From contig LQPU01000061.1 in assembly GCA_002101905.1 (NCBI GenBank), positions 58,030-122,029 on the forward strand: DNA of 64,000 nt, read 5' to 3'. The stretch is from Mycobacterium shimoidei (GTDB lineage Bacteria > Actinomycetota > Actinomycetes > Mycobacteriales > Mycobacteriaceae). A program made the position numbers and the translations under genes. Shown one piece after another: positions 51,088-60,433 of the stretch (positions are counted from its first letter, which is position 1; every line of letters starts with the position of its first letter). The notes under the pieces are model-generated. The model ran no database searches. It was not told where the DNA came from and saw only the letters and a list, made by a program, of their open reading frames with translations.

Positions 51088-51762
51088 CTAGGCCGCCAGA
51101 ACGGAATCCAGCGCGGAGTAGAACAGGCCGAGCCCGTCGTCGGAGGGCCCGGTAAGCCCCTCGATGGCATGCTCGGGATGCGGCATCAGGCCGACCACGC
51201 GGCCATTGGCCGAACTGATTCCGGCAATGTTGCGCAGCGAGCCGTTGACGTTATCGTGGTAGCGAAAGACCACTCGCCCTTCGCCTTCCAGTTCGTCGAG
51301 TACCTTTTCGGGGGCGACGTAGCGGCCCTCACCGGACTTCAGCGGCACCAGCAGATCAGCCTGAGGTTCGAAACGCGAGGTCCAGGCCGTCGTCGTCGAC
51401 TCGACCCGCAGCCACACGTCGCGGCAAATGAAATGCAAACCGGCGTTGCGGGTCAGCGCCCCCGGTAATAGCCCAGCTTCACAGAGCACTTGAAAACCGT
51501 TGCAAATACCTAAAACTGGCAGACCGGCCCGGGCTGCGGCCATGACTTCACCCATCACCGGGGCGAACCGGGCGATCGCACCGGCGCGCAGGTAGTCACC
51601 GTAGGAGAACCCGCCCGGCACGACGACCGCGTCGACGCCTTTCAGATCGGCGTCGGCGTGCCACAGATTGACCACCTCGGCGCCGACGAACCGGGCCGCG
51701 CGGGCAGCGTCGACGTCGTCGAGAGTGCCGGGAAAGGTGATGATCCCGATGCGCGCCGTCAT
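51088..51762 (-). CDS. purQ: Phosphoribosylformylglycinamidine synthase glutaminase subunit PurQ
   Basis: A 224-residue class I glutamine amidotransferase supplying ammonia to PurL. Nucleophile C87 in 'LGICNGFQ', catalytic His/Glu in 'MPHPEHA'. ATG 51762 overlaps the purS stop. Works with PurS and the PurL encoded at 43.8-46.1 kb. Confidence 0.97.
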   Translation of the reverse strand: MTARIGIITFPGTLDDVDAARAARFVGAEVVNLWHADADLKGVDAVVVPGGFSYGDYLRAGAIARFAPVMGEVMAAARAGLPVLGICNGFQVLCEAGLLPGALTRNAGLHFICRDVWLRVESTTTAWTSRFEPQADLLVPLKSGEGRYVAPEKVLDELEGEGRVVFRYHDNVNGSLRNIAGISSANGRVVGLMPHPEHAIEGLTGPSDDGLGLFYSALDSVLAA

Positions 51763-51998
51763 TGCGCTTCCCTGCTGACGGTCCAATCCTCGATCACGGT
51801 GTTGGCCAGCAGCGATTCGGCTATCTCGGCAAGGACGGAGTCATCGACGCTGTCGTCGACCTCGAGTTCAAATCGCTTGCCTTGCCTCACATCTGAGATT
51901 CCGGTATGGCCCAGCCGGCCCAGTGCGCCGACGATCGCCTGGCCCTGCGGGTCGAGGATCTCGGCCTTGGGCATCACGTTCACAACCACCCGGGCCAC
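51759..51998 (-). CDS. purS: Phosphoribosylformylglycinamidine synthase subunit PurS
   Basis: A 79-residue PurS protein ('VVVNVMPKAEILDPQGQAI'), bridging PurL and PurQ in the FGAM synthase complex. GTG 51998 is fixed by AGGAGGA about 7 bases upstream; the longer open frame has no ribosome binding site. Coupled to purQ. Confidence 0.95.
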   Translation of the reverse strand: MARVVVNVMPKAEILDPQGQAIVGALGRLGHTGISDVRQGKRFELEVDDSVDDSVLAEIAESLLANTVIEDWTVSREAQ

Positions 51999-52048
51999 CG
52001 GGGTCCTCCTTCGATCGGTTTGCTCGGCCATCAACTCTACCGGTGAGG

Positions 52049-52717
52049 TCAGCCACACGAGCTGATGTAGGCCTCGCACAGCGGCCCGGTCATCGCGTCC
52101 AGGACCTGGTCGTCGGAGAGCACCGGCCAGGGCACCCTCGGCGGCCCCGACGACCACAGCGCAAGCGTGCTGATTGTGCTGCTCTGCGGATGCGCGACCA
52201 GGTAGGTGTGCATGATCACCGGTCCGCTGATCACCACTGCCAGCCGATTCGGCCCATCGACGGTGACCGACGGCGACTGGTCCGGCGAGCCCAGCTGGCA
52301 GCCGCGCAGCGCCGCCCCGGCGATGGTGAACACCGACATGACGTTCTGGCCGCCGCGTGCGGTGTCACCGCGCCAGTGCAGTATCTGAGCCTGCAACTGC
52401 CACTGACCTTGGGGGTTGACCACACTCGCGCGTGCCGTGACCGCGAAGTCGCGAGTGTCCTGGGGGAACACCGGGGTGGCGCACAACTCCTCGAAGCGGA
52501 ACCGCGGCGTCATCTGAGTCAATGGCTCGGCGATGCGGGCAAGTGATGGCCAGCGATATGCCGAGTTCAGCGGGATATCCCGGGGTTGGATCCACGCGGT
52601 GTCGGGGATCTTGTCGCACGTCGGCGGGCAGGTTTCCGAGTCGGCGCGGGCCGCGCCGAGCGCAGGTCCGCCCGCCAGAGCACTCGCCAGCAGCACCGCT
52701 GCCAGGATCACCCGCAT
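52049..52717 (-). CDS. Exported protein of unknown function (Rv0787-region)
   Basis: A 222-residue protein with a clear Sec signal peptide (residues 1-25, cleavage near 'GAARAD'), five or so cysteines that may pair outside the cytoplasm ('CPPTCDK', 'CQLG', 'CEAYISSCG'), and no further membrane segment. I do not recognise a domain. ATG 52717 is used because it places the signal peptide correctly. It lies upstream of purS on the same strand (50-base gap). Confidence 0.75.
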   Translation of the reverse strand: MRVILAAVLLASALAGGPALGAARADSETCPPTCDKIPDTAWIQPRDIPLNSAYRWPSLARIAEPLTQMTPRFRFEELCATPVFPQDTRDFAVTARASVVNPQGQWQLQAQILHWRGDTARGGQNVMSVFTIAGAALRGCQLGSPDQSPSVTVDGPNRLAVVISGPVIMHTYLVAHPQSSTISTLALWSSGPPRVPWPVLSDDQVLDAMTGPLCEAYISSCG

Positions 52718-52749
52718 AGCCTGCACCCCTCGAGCGCACAATCGTAGAC

Positions 52750-53388
52750 ATGGAACTTACGCACTTCGGCCATTCCTGTCTGCTCGCCGACTTCGGCCAT
52801 ACCACTGTGTTATTCGACCCGGGTAATTTCTCGCACGGTTTTGAGGGAATCACCGGCCTGTCCGCGATCGTGATCACCCATCAACATCCCGATCACGTGG
52901 ACGCCGCGCGGTTGCCGGCGCTGTGCGAGGCCAATCCCGGCGCCGCGTTGTACGCCGACCCCCAAACCGCCGAGCAACTCGGCGAACCGTGCAAGGCCGT
53001 GCATGTCGGCGACGAGCTGTCTGTCGGCGGGCTGACGATTCGGGCCGTCGGCGGCCGGCATGCGGTCATCCACCCGGAAATCCCGGTTATCGACAACATC
53101 TCGTACCTGGTGGGCGACGGCGATCATCCCGCGCGTCTCATGCACCCCGGTGATGCGCTATTTGTTCCCGACGAGCCGGTGGACGTGCTGGCCACCCCGG
53201 CCGCGGCGCCCTGGATGAAGATTTCCGAGGCAGTGGACTATTTGCGTGCGGTCGCGCCAACCCGCGCGGTGCCGATCCACCAGGCCATTATCGCGCCCGA
53301 GGCGCGCGGCATTTTCTACGGTCGGCTCAGTGAGATGACCGACACCGATTTCCAAGTGCTGCCCGAGGAAAGCGCGGTCGGTTTCTAG
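52750..53388 (+). CDS. Metallo-beta-lactamase-fold hydrolase (UlaG-like, Rv0786c-like)
   Basis: A 212-residue MBL-fold protein with the HxHxDH motif 'HQHPDH' (H44, H46, D48, H49), a later His in 'MHPGDALFV' and 'VPIHQA', giving a two-metal site. UlaG-type hydrolase of unknown substrate. Divergent from the exported protein gene and overlapping the convergent FAD gene by 4 bases. Confidence 0.88.
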   Translation: MELTHFGHSCLLADFGHTTVLFDPGNFSHGFEGITGLSAIVITHQHPDHVDAARLPALCEANPGAALYADPQTAEQLGEPCKAVHVGDELSVGGLTIRAVGGRHAVIHPEIPVIDNISYLVGDGDHPARLMHPGDALFVPDEPVDVLATPAAAPWMKISEAVDYLRAVAPTRAVPIHQAIIAPEARGIFYGRLSEMTDTDFQVLPEESAVGF

Positions 53389-55031
53389 GCGATGTCGCTC
53401 GCCGCGCCCCGGCCGGCGGCTCGGCCGGAGAAGATGCAGCCACCCAGGAAGGTGCCCTCGAGGGCTCGGTAACCGTGCACACCGCCGCCGCCGAAACCCG
53501 CCACCTCGCCCGCGGCGTACAACCCGTCCAACGGGGTGCCGTCGGATTTGAGGACGCGCGAATCCAGGTCGGTCTCCAGCCCGCCCAACGTCTTTCGGGT
53601 CAGAATGTGCAGCTTGACCGCGATCATCGGCCCGGCCTTGGGATCGGTCAAACGATGCGGCGCGACCACCCGGCCCAGCCGATCGCCCAGGTAGGTGCGT
53701 GCGGCCCGAATCGCTGTGATCTGGCTGTCCTTGGTGAACCGGTTGGCCACCTCGCGGTCACGTGCGGTGACCTCCTCAGCCACCGTCGCATAGTCCAGAG
53801 GCACCACGTCGGGCAACTTGTTCATCGCAGACACCAAGTCCCGCAACGAGTTAGCGCTGACGAAGTCCACACCGCGATCGACGAATGCCTGCACCGGCCC
53901 CGGAGGGCCGGACCGGGCCCGCGACGCAAGCAGCTGACGAACGCTGCGTCCGGTCAGATCCGGGTTCTGCTCCTGCCCCGAAAGCGCGAACTCCTTCTCA
54001 ATGATCTTGGCGTTCAACACAAACCAGGTGTAGTCGTAACCGGACTGGGCGATGTATTCCAACGTGCCCAGCGTGTCGAAACCCGGATACAGCGGCGCGG
54101 GCAGTCGCTTACCCTTGGCATCCAGCCACAACGACGACGGACCGGGGATGATGCGGATGCCGTGGCGCGGCCAGATCGGGTCATAGTTGGTGATGCCCTC
54201 GGTGTAATGCCACATCCGGTCACGGTTGATCACCCGGGCGCCGATTTTCTCGGCGATCCCTATCATCCGCCCGTCGACGTGGGCCGGCACTCCGCTGAGC
54301 AGCTGCTCGGGTACCCGGCCCATCCGCTTGGGCCAGTTCGCCCGGACCATGTCGTGGTTGCCACCGATGCCGCCGCTGGTGACAATTACCGCAGGCGCAC
54401 GGAACTCGAACTGCCCCACCACAGTTCGCAACGATGCCACTCCGCGTGGCTCCGCCGAGGGTTCCAAAATGCTGCCCCGCACCCCGGTCACCGCGTCGTT
54501 TTCGACGATCAGCTCGTCGACTTGGTGGCGGTGCGCGAATCGCACGGTCGATCGATCGCGCAGTTGGCGCGCAAATATCTCTACGATCGCCGGCCCAGTG
54601 CCCCAAGTGATGTGGAAACGCGGCACCGAATTACCGTGCCCGCGTGCGTCGTACCCGCCGCGCTCGGCCCAGCCCACCAACGGGAAGATCCGCAGACCAC
54701 GCGAACACAGCCAACTGCGCTTCTCCCCCGCCGCGAAGTCCACGTAGGCGTGTGCCCATTGCCGCGGCCAGTAGTCTTCCGGCCGGTCGAATGCGGCGGT
54801 GCCCAGCCAATCCTGCAACGCCAACTCGTGGCTGTCGCGGATACCGAGACGGCGTTGTTCGGGGCTGTTGACGAAGAACAGGCCACCGAACGACCAGAAC
54901 GCCTGCCCACCGAGATTGGCGCTGTTCTCCTGGTCGACGATCAGCACCCGCATGCCGCGATCGGCCACCTCGCAGGCGGCGACGAGACCGGCCAACCCCG
55001 CTCCGACAATGATCACGTCCGCGTCAGTCAT
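53385..55031 (-). CDS. FAD-binding dehydrogenase (ketosteroid dehydrogenase-like, Rv0785-like)
   Basis: A 548-residue flavoprotein: Rossmann motif 'DVIIVGAGLAGLVAACEVADRG' region at residues 4-25 and a C-terminal FAD segment 'GLYAAGEVAGFGGGGVHGYRALEGTF' region, of the fumarate reductase/3-ketosteroid 1-dehydrogenase group. The substrate is unknown. ATG 55031 is fixed by the Rossmann strand; the longer open frame upstream is not used. Followed (upstream) by the DUF2334 gene with a 17-base gap on the same strand. Confidence 0.9.
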   Translation of the reverse strand: MTDADVIIVGAGLAGLVAACEVADRGMRVLIVDQENSANLGGQAFWSFGGLFFVNSPEQRRLGIRDSHELALQDWLGTAAFDRPEDYWPRQWAHAYVDFAAGEKRSWLCSRGLRIFPLVGWAERGGYDARGHGNSVPRFHITWGTGPAIVEIFARQLRDRSTVRFAHRHQVDELIVENDAVTGVRGSILEPSAEPRGVASLRTVVGQFEFRAPAVIVTSGGIGGNHDMVRANWPKRMGRVPEQLLSGVPAHVDGRMIGIAEKIGARVINRDRMWHYTEGITNYDPIWPRHGIRIIPGPSSLWLDAKGKRLPAPLYPGFDTLGTLEYIAQSGYDYTWFVLNAKIIEKEFALSGQEQNPDLTGRSVRQLLASRARSGPPGPVQAFVDRGVDFVSANSLRDLVSAMNKLPDVVPLDYATVAEEVTARDREVANRFTKDSQITAIRAARTYLGDRLGRVVAPHRLTDPKAGPMIAVKLHILTRKTLGGLETDLDSRVLKSDGTPLDGLYAAGEVAGFGGGGVHGYRALEGTFLGGCIFSGRAAGRGAASDIA

Positions 55032-55048
55032 GCCGGCAACCCTAGCGG

Positions 55049-55753
55049 TCAGGCTGCGTCGCGCACCTTCCGATCGTCGGTCCACTGGTACACAGTCGGT
55101 TCGCAGCGGTGCAGCGCAGCAAGGTCGACGGCGTCCAACATCGCCTGCAGCGGACCGGGCTTTTGCAGCTGGCGGGCGGCGACCGCGACCCGGACTGTGC
55201 CGCCGCGGCGGGCGATGCGTTCGGCCGAGAGCACCAGCATCCGGCACCACCAGGGCTCGGCGAGGAAGCCTTCACCGATGCCCAGCACGCGGGCGCGTTC
55301 GGTGGTGCCGCGAACCAGATCCGTGATGCCATGCAGAGCAGCAAGCAGCCGAAAACCATTGCGCGGCAATGCAGTTACCGCACCCGGCGAGGCTGTCCAG
55401 CCGGGCGGTGCGAATAGCCGGGTGCGCAGGCCGAGGTGTTCGAGGACGCGGTCGGCTGCCATCAGCCGCAGGTTGGCCTCGTGGGCCGGCAAGGTGGCGA
55501 ACTCGCCTCGGCGCTTCTTGGTTGCCGCTTCGTCGTAGCCGTGCAAGACGATGGCGTCGCCGCCGGCGCGCCTCGCGGTCAGCCACTCGACGGTGCGCGG
55601 ATCGCGGTCGAGCCGGTAGCCGCCCTTGAGTCGCGGCGCCACCAGCAACGACACCGGCACGTTGCGCGCGTCCATCTGCTCACAGAATGCGTCGACGTCG
55701 TCCAACGTTTGCTCGCCGATCCCGGAGACCGAGACGATCAGCTTTCCAGACAC
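55049..55753 (-). CDS. DUF2334 polysaccharide-deacetylase-fold protein (Rv0784-like)
   Basis: A 234-residue protein starting 'GKLIVSVSGIGEQTLDDVDAF' with 'LHGYDEA' in the position of the deacetylase His/Asp loop; DUF2334 is a divergent NodB-like fold. It likely acts on a carbohydrate but may be catalytically altered. GTG start. Operonic with the FAD dehydrogenase. Confidence 0.82.
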   Translation of the reverse strand: MSGKLIVSVSGIGEQTLDDVDAFCEQMDARNVPVSLLVAPRLKGGYRLDRDPRTVEWLTARRAGGDAIVLHGYDEAATKKRRGEFATLPAHEANLRLMAADRVLEHLGLRTRLFAPPGWTASPGAVTALPRNGFRLLAALHGITDLVRGTTERARVLGIGEGFLAEPWWCRMLVLSAERIARRGGTVRVAVAARQLQKPGPLQAMLDAVDLAALHRCEPTVYQWTDDRKVRDAA

Positions 55754-55828
55754 GCCACAAGTGTGCCGATCACAGGTTTACAGACGGTGAAATTTATGCA
55801 GCGTCTCGGCGTCGATACGTCCTGCCAG

Positions 55829-56317
55829 CTAACTCGGCAGCACGGCCTCGATAGCGGCGATGACCTCGGGCGCATCGGGCGTGGTCCGCGGCCTGAATCG
55901 ATTAACCACCGCCCCGCCCGGCGCGATGAGGAACTTCTCGAAATTCCACTGGATGTCGCCGGCCTCACCGGTTGCATCGGGCGTCTTGGTCAGCTCGGCG
56001 TACAGCGGATGCCGGTTAGGCCCGTTCACCTCGGTCTTGGCCAGCAACGGGAAGGTGACACCGTAGTTGGTGGAGCAAAACGCCTGGATCTCTTCGGGAC
56101 TGCCCGGTTCTTGGCCCATGAATTGATTGCATGGGACGCCGATCACAGTAAGGCCGCGTTCGGCGTAATCCTGCGCCAGCTGCTGTAGCGCGCTGAATTG
56201 CGGAGTGAGACCGCATTTCGACGCGACGTTCACCACCAGCACGGCGCGGTCGGCGTAGTCAGCGAGCGACAACGGGCGGCCATCGAGAGTGGTCAGCGCA
56301 ATCTCGGTAAGTGTCAT
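55829..56317 (-). CDS. Glutathione peroxidase-family thiol peroxidase
   Basis: A 162-residue GPx-fold enzyme with Cys at the active site (C35 in 'ASKCGLTPQ'), Q65 in 'CNQF' and W124-N125 in 'WNFEKF', the catalytic set. C81 may act as resolving Cys. Since mycobacteria lack glutathione, it probably uses thioredoxin. ATG 56317. Alone on the minus strand, downstream of the TetR gene by 28 bases. Confidence 0.93.
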   Translation of the reverse strand: MTLTEIALTTLDGRPLSLADYADRAVLVVNVASKCGLTPQFSALQQLAQDYAERGLTVIGVPCNQFMGQEPGSPEEIQAFCSTNYGVTFPLLAKTEVNGPNRHPLYAELTKTPDATGEAGDIQWNFEKFLIAPGGAVVNRFRPRTTPDAPEVIAAIEAVLPS

Positions 56318-56345
56318 GGCGATGAGGTTACGCGGCGCGGCTGCG

Positions 56346-56909
56346 CTAATCCGAAAACAGGATCGTGGCGATCCGTTCGACGGTTCGCATCGGATCGGCG
56401 CCCCTGACCCGTTCGTCGACCGCGTCGTTGAGCCATAACATCGAAAACCCGTGCACCAGTGACCATGCCGCCAGCTCGGCGCCGTCCGGATCGGCCTTGG
56501 CCCGCGGATCACGCAGACTCGCTATCCCTCGCGACAACTCCGCAGCGGCCGCGGCCTGGGCGGCAACCAACTCGCTGTCCGACGCGTCGACCAGCGACCT
56601 GTCGAACATCACCGCGTAGTGGCCCGGATGCTCGATGGCGAACCGCACATACGCCAGCGCCGCATCCAAAAAGCGCGGGCGGGCCTCGACGAGCGCCGCG
56701 GCCAGCAGCTCGAAACCCTGCGTGGCCAGCGCGGTGAACAACCCGCGCCGATCGGTGAAGTGATGCGCCGGGGCGGCATGCGAAACGCCGGCCTCGCGGG
56801 CCAGTTCGCGCAGTGATATCCGGTCGGCGCCCCGCTCTGCGACCAACCGCGCTGCCTCGGCAAGGATCACTGCCCGCAAATCGCCGTGGTGATAACTGGA
56901 ACGCGTCAT
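56346..56909 (-). CDS. TetR-family regulator
   Basis: A 187-residue TetR protein: DNA-binding domain 'SLRELAREAGVSHAAPAHHF' and a WHG-type C-terminal domain. Divergent from the DoxX-like gene, and the gap between them carries two 17-base operator-like repeats, so it probably represses both itself and doxX. The peroxidase gene downstream may share its transcript. Confidence 0.92.
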   Translation of the reverse strand: MTRSSYHHGDLRAVILAEAARLVAERGADRISLRELAREAGVSHAAPAHHFTDRRGLFTALATQGFELLAAALVEARPRFLDAALAYVRFAIEHPGHYAVMFDRSLVDASDSELVAAQAAAAAELSRGIASLRDPRAKADPDGAELAAWSLVHGFSMLWLNDAVDERVRGADPMRTVERIATILFSD

Positions 56910-56930
56910 GCGACCAGCGTACGGGACAAT

Positions 56931-56990
56931 CTTGACAATGGCTAGATCTCGGCCGTATCGTCATCGCTCGTAACTTGTCACTGTCTAGAT
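56931..56990. promoter_or_regulatory. Two TetR operator-like repeats
   Basis: CTTGACAATGGCTAGAT (56931-56947) and CTTGTCACTGTCTAGAT (56974-56990) agree at 14 of 17 positions; each is an imperfect palindrome of the form CTnGnCA-N-TGnCnAG. They lie 43 bases apart between the divergent TetR and DoxX genes. Binding by the TetR product is the natural reading. Confidence 0.55.
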
Positions 56991-57004
56991 TGAGAGGTCA
57001 GCCC

Positions 57005-57451
57005 ATGGCTCCGTTAATTACTTTGCTGGTCAGCAGCATCATTGCCCGGGTTGTCGGCGGGCTCGGCGTCGACTACGTCAGCACCTGGACCAAGGCGATC
57101 GCGGTCGGCCTGGCAGCTATGTTCGTCCTGACCGCTGTGGCGCATTTCGTGCCGCCGCTGCGCGGCGACATGATCGCGATCGTTCCGCCGCGACTGCCCG
57201 CGGCCGGTTTCCTCGTCACGCTCACCGGAGTGCTGGAGTTCATCGGCGCTGCGGGCCTGCTGCTGCCCGCGACGCGCGTCGCCGCCGCGATCTGCCTGCT
57301 GCTGCTGATGTTGTTGATGTTCCCGGCCAACGTTCACGCCGCCCGGATGCCCAATCCGCCGAAGTCGATGACGACCCGGCTACCCCGGCGCACCGCTGAG
57401 GAGATCGTCTACCTGGCCGCTGCCATAGTGGTCATGGTCGGCAGCAGCTAG
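57005..57451 (+). CDS. DoxX-family membrane protein
   Basis: A 148-residue integral membrane protein with four hydrophobic helices; 'FVLTAVAHFVPPLRGDMIAIVP' and 'LEFIGAAGLLLPATRVAAA' fit the DoxX-like family. Possible electron-transfer or redox-linked membrane role. ATG 57005 follows GAGAGGT. Its last 72 bases overlap the convergent ptrB gene. Confidence 0.88.
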   Translation: MAPLITLLVSSIIARVVGGLGVDYVSTWTKAIAVGLAAMFVLTAVAHFVPPLRGDMIAIVPPRLPAAGFLVTLTGVLEFIGAAGLLLPATRVAAAICLLLLMLLMFPANVHAARMPNPPKSMTTRLPRRTAEEIVYLAAAIVVMVGSS

Positions 57452-59530
57452 CAGCCACGCATACTGGTAGGCGATCTCCTTCCATCGCTCGTAACGACCG
57501 CTGATGCCGCCGTGACCAGCGCTCATCTGAGTCTTCAGCAGCACCGGGTTACCATTGGCGTTTGTGTGGCGCAGTGCCGCAACCCATTTCGCGGGCTCCA
57601 CATAATAGACGCGGGTGTCGTTGAGAGAAGTCATCGCAAAGATCGGCGGATAGTCCTTGCGGGTGACGTTCTCGTACGGTGAGTAGGACTTCATGTAGTC
57701 GTAGACGTCCTTGTCCTGCAGGGGATTTCCCCACTCGTCCCATTCGGTGACAGTCAGTGGCAGGGAAGGATCCAAAATGGTGGTCAGCGGGTCGACGAAC
57801 GGGACCTGGGCCCAGATGCCGGCGAACAGCTCGGGCGCAAGGTTGGCGACCGCCCCCATCAGCAGCCCGCCCGCGCTGCCGCCGAACGCCACCAACCGAT
57901 CCGGCCTGGTGACTCCGGAGTCGATGAGGTGCTTGGCCACCGCCACGAAATCGGTGAAGCTGTTCTTCTTCCTCAACAACTTGCCCTGCTCGTACCACAG
58001 CCGGCCCATCTCGCCGCCGCCGCGTACGTGGGCGATGGCGAAAACCATGCCCCGGTCCAGCAGCGACAAGCGGGGGATCGAGAATCGCGGGTCTTCGCAG
58101 ATCTCATAAGCGCCGTAGCCGTAAAGCGCGGTCGGCGCCGGGAATTCGATACCGGCGCGGTGCACGATCGACACCGGGATGCGACTGCCGTCTTCGGTGC
58201 GCGCCCACTCGCGCCGTTCCACGTAGTCTTCGCGGCGATAGTCGCCGAGCACCGGCTCCTCACGCAGCAGCGTGCGTTCGCCGGTAGCCAGGTCGAGGTC
58301 GTAGATCTGCGCCGGCGTGACGAAGGATCCGGCGCCGATACGTAGTTTCGGCGAGTCCCAGGAAGGATTGGCGCCCAGGCCGGTCGACATCAGCTCGGAC
58401 TCGAAGGAAACTTCGTCCGGCTCGCCATAGTTACCGTCGTCGCGGATGGGCCAGAGCTGAATCCGCGGCAACGCCTCGCGGCGATAGCTGACCACGAGAT
58501 GGCGCTTGAAGGCGTCCACCGCGTCGAGTCGTACGTCGTCGCGGTGGTCGATCAGGGTGCGCTGTGCGGTCGCATCACCGACCGGCACCTCCACCAGCTT
58601 GAAGTTCACCGCGCCGTCGTTGTGCAGGATCAAGAATCGGTCTTCGCCGCCGACCTCCGCGTGCTCCACGGAGTATTCGACTCCATCTCGGCGCGGCCAC
58701 ACGGTAACGAACTCGGCATGAGGATCGGCGGCGTCGCCGTAACGAACCTCTGAGGTGATCGCCGAGCCCGACACGATCAGCACGTAGGCGTCGCTGCGGG
58801 TGCGGCCCACCGCAAGCCAGAATCGCTCGTCGGGCTCGTGATAGACCTTCTCGGCGGGCAAACCCGACCCCAGCCGGTGCCGCCACACCGTGTCGGGACG
58901 CCACGCCGCGTCCACCGTCACGTAGTAGATCGTGCGATTGTCGGTGGCCCAGGTCGCGCCCGCACCGATCCCGACGATTTCGTCGGGGTACCGCTCGCCT
59001 GTCCGTAAATCTTTGAACCGCAACGTGTAACGTTCGTCCCCAACGGTGTCGACGGAGTACGCGAGGACGTTGCCGTCGGGGCTCACACTTGCCGCGCCCA
59101 GGGCGAAGAAATCGTGTCCTTCTGCTTCGACGTTCTCGTCGAGCAGCACCTGTTCGCCCGGAATCTCGGTTTCCTCGTCCAGCGTCGGCGGCTGCCAGTC
59201 CTCCGGATCCTTGATCGGGCAACGGCAATGGATCCCATACTGCTTGCCCTCGAAACTGCGAGCGTAGTACCACCATGCGCCACGGCGGATCGGCACCGAC
59301 AGGTCGGTTTCCTTGGTCCGGGCCTTGATCTCGTCGAAAATCCGTTGCCGCAAGGGTTCCAGCTGTGCGGTGGACTGCTCGGCGTAGGCGTTTTCGGCCT
59401 CGAGATATGCGATGACCTCCGGGTCGGACTTGTCGCGCAGCCATTCGTAAGGGTCGACGAACACGTCGCCGTGAAATTCGCGCCGGTGCTCCACCCGCTT
59501 GGCGACCGGCGGCATGTGGTTTTTACTCAT
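57380..59530 (-). CDS. ptrB: Oligopeptidase B (S9A protease) PtrB
   Basis: A 716-residue prolyl-oligopeptidase-family serine protease cleaving peptides after basic residues. N-terminal propeller domain, then the hydrolase domain with Ser in 'FGGSAGGLLMG', Asp in 'MTSLNDTRV' and His in 'SAGHGGISGRYE'. ATG 59530 overlaps the purC stop. The C-terminal tail 'HDHYGSGQVDDLLSGAPG' goes beyond the conserved end and accounts for part of the 72-base overlap with doxX. M. tuberculosis splits this locus into Rv0781/Rv0782; here it is a single gene. Confidence 0.94.
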   Translation of the reverse strand: MSKNHMPPVAKRVEHRREFHGDVFVDPYEWLRDKSDPEVIAYLEAENAYAEQSTAQLEPLRQRIFDEIKARTKETDLSVPIRRGAWWYYARSFEGKQYGIHCRCPIKDPEDWQPPTLDEETEIPGEQVLLDENVEAEGHDFFALGAASVSPDGNVLAYSVDTVGDERYTLRFKDLRTGERYPDEIVGIGAGATWATDNRTIYYVTVDAAWRPDTVWRHRLGSGLPAEKVYHEPDERFWLAVGRTRSDAYVLIVSGSAITSEVRYGDAADPHAEFVTVWPRRDGVEYSVEHAEVGGEDRFLILHNDGAVNFKLVEVPVGDATAQRTLIDHRDDVRLDAVDAFKRHLVVSYRREALPRIQLWPIRDDGNYGEPDEVSFESELMSTGLGANPSWDSPKLRIGAGSFVTPAQIYDLDLATGERTLLREEPVLGDYRREDYVERREWARTEDGSRIPVSIVHRAGIEFPAPTALYGYGAYEICEDPRFSIPRLSLLDRGMVFAIAHVRGGGEMGRLWYEQGKLLRKKNSFTDFVAVAKHLIDSGVTRPDRLVAFGGSAGGLLMGAVANLAPELFAGIWAQVPFVDPLTTILDPSLPLTVTEWDEWGNPLQDKDVYDYMKSYSPYENVTRKDYPPIFAMTSLNDTRVYYVEPAKWVAALRHTNANGNPVLLKTQMSAGHGGISGRYERWKEIAYQYAWLLAAADHDHYGSGQVDDLLSGAPG

Positions 59531-60420
59531 GCCGACGGCCCGATCCAATCGTCGAAGCAATGACCGGAAATCTGTTCGTAGGCTTCGATATAGCGAGCGC
59601 GGGTGGCATCGATGATGTCATCGGGCAGCGGAGGCGGAGGCTTGGATCCGGAGCGATCCCAGCCGGACTCCGGACTGGTGAGCCAGTTTCGGACGAACTG
59701 CTTGTCGAAGCTGGGCTGCACCACACCTGGCCGGTAGCCGGCGGCGGGCCAGTACCGCGACGAGTCCGGGGTGAATACTTCATCGGCCAGCACCAGATTG
59801 CCGTTTCCGTCGAGGCCGAACTCGAATTTGGTGTCGGCGATGATGATTCCCTTCGCCAATGCGTGATCGGCAGCCTGCGCATAGGTCTGTAGAGTCCGAT
59901 CGCGAAGCTGGTTGGCGCGCACCGCACCTACCATCTCTATCAGCCGGGCGAACGAGATGTTCTCGTCGTGTTGGCCGAGTTCGGCTTTCGTCGCCGGGGT
60001 GAACAGTGGACTGGGGAACTTGCTGGCCTCGACCAAGCCCGGCGGCAACGAGATGCCGCACAGTTGGCCGGTCTGCTGATAGTCCACTAGCCCTGAGCCG
60101 GTCAGGTAGCCGCGGGCCACACATTCGACCGGCAGCATCTCGAGTTCACGCACCACCAACGCGCGGCCGAGTACCTCGGCGGGGATGCGCGGGTCATCGG
60201 GTGGACCGGCCAGATGATTCGGGGCGTCGATAAGGTCGAAGAAGAACACGCTCATCGCGGTCAGAATCCGGCCCTTGTCCGGAATCGTGCTGTCCAAGAT
60301 GTAGTCGAACGCCGAGATCCGGTCCGTGGCGACGAACAGCAGGGTCTCGTCGTCGACGCGATACAGCTCGCGGACCTTGCCGCTGGCCAGATGCTGATAG
60401 TCGGACAGGGCGGGACGCAC
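59527..60420 (-). CDS. purC: Phosphoribosylaminoimidazole-succinocarboxamide synthase PurC
   Basis: A 297-residue SAICAR synthetase. Seen: 'GKVRELYRVDDETLLFVATDRISAFD' region, 'VECVARGYLTGSG' and 'TKFEFGLDGNGNLVLADEV'. GTG start. Coupled to ptrB by ATGA overlap. The repeats at 60434 begin just upstream of the start. Confidence 0.97.
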   Translation of the reverse strand: MRPALSDYQHLASGKVRELYRVDDETLLFVATDRISAFDYILDSTIPDKGRILTAMSVFFFDLIDAPNHLAGPPDDPRIPAEVLGRALVVRELEMLPVECVARGYLTGSGLVDYQQTGQLCGISLPPGLVEASKFPSPLFTPATKAELGQHDENISFARLIEMVGAVRANQLRDRTLQTYAQAADHALAKGIIIADTKFEFGLDGNGNLVLADEVFTPDSSRYWPAAGYRPGVVQPSFDKQFVRNWLTSPESGWDRSGSKPPPPLPDDIIDATRARYIEAYEQISGHCFDDWIGPSA

Positions 60421-60433
60421 CGGGCCAGCCTAT

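Noticed and set aside
53475..55538. 687-codon plus-strand open frame opposite the FAD dehydrogenase
   Set aside because: Antisense shadow with His/Arg/Pro-rich low-complexity product; the minus-strand flavoprotein is unmistakable.
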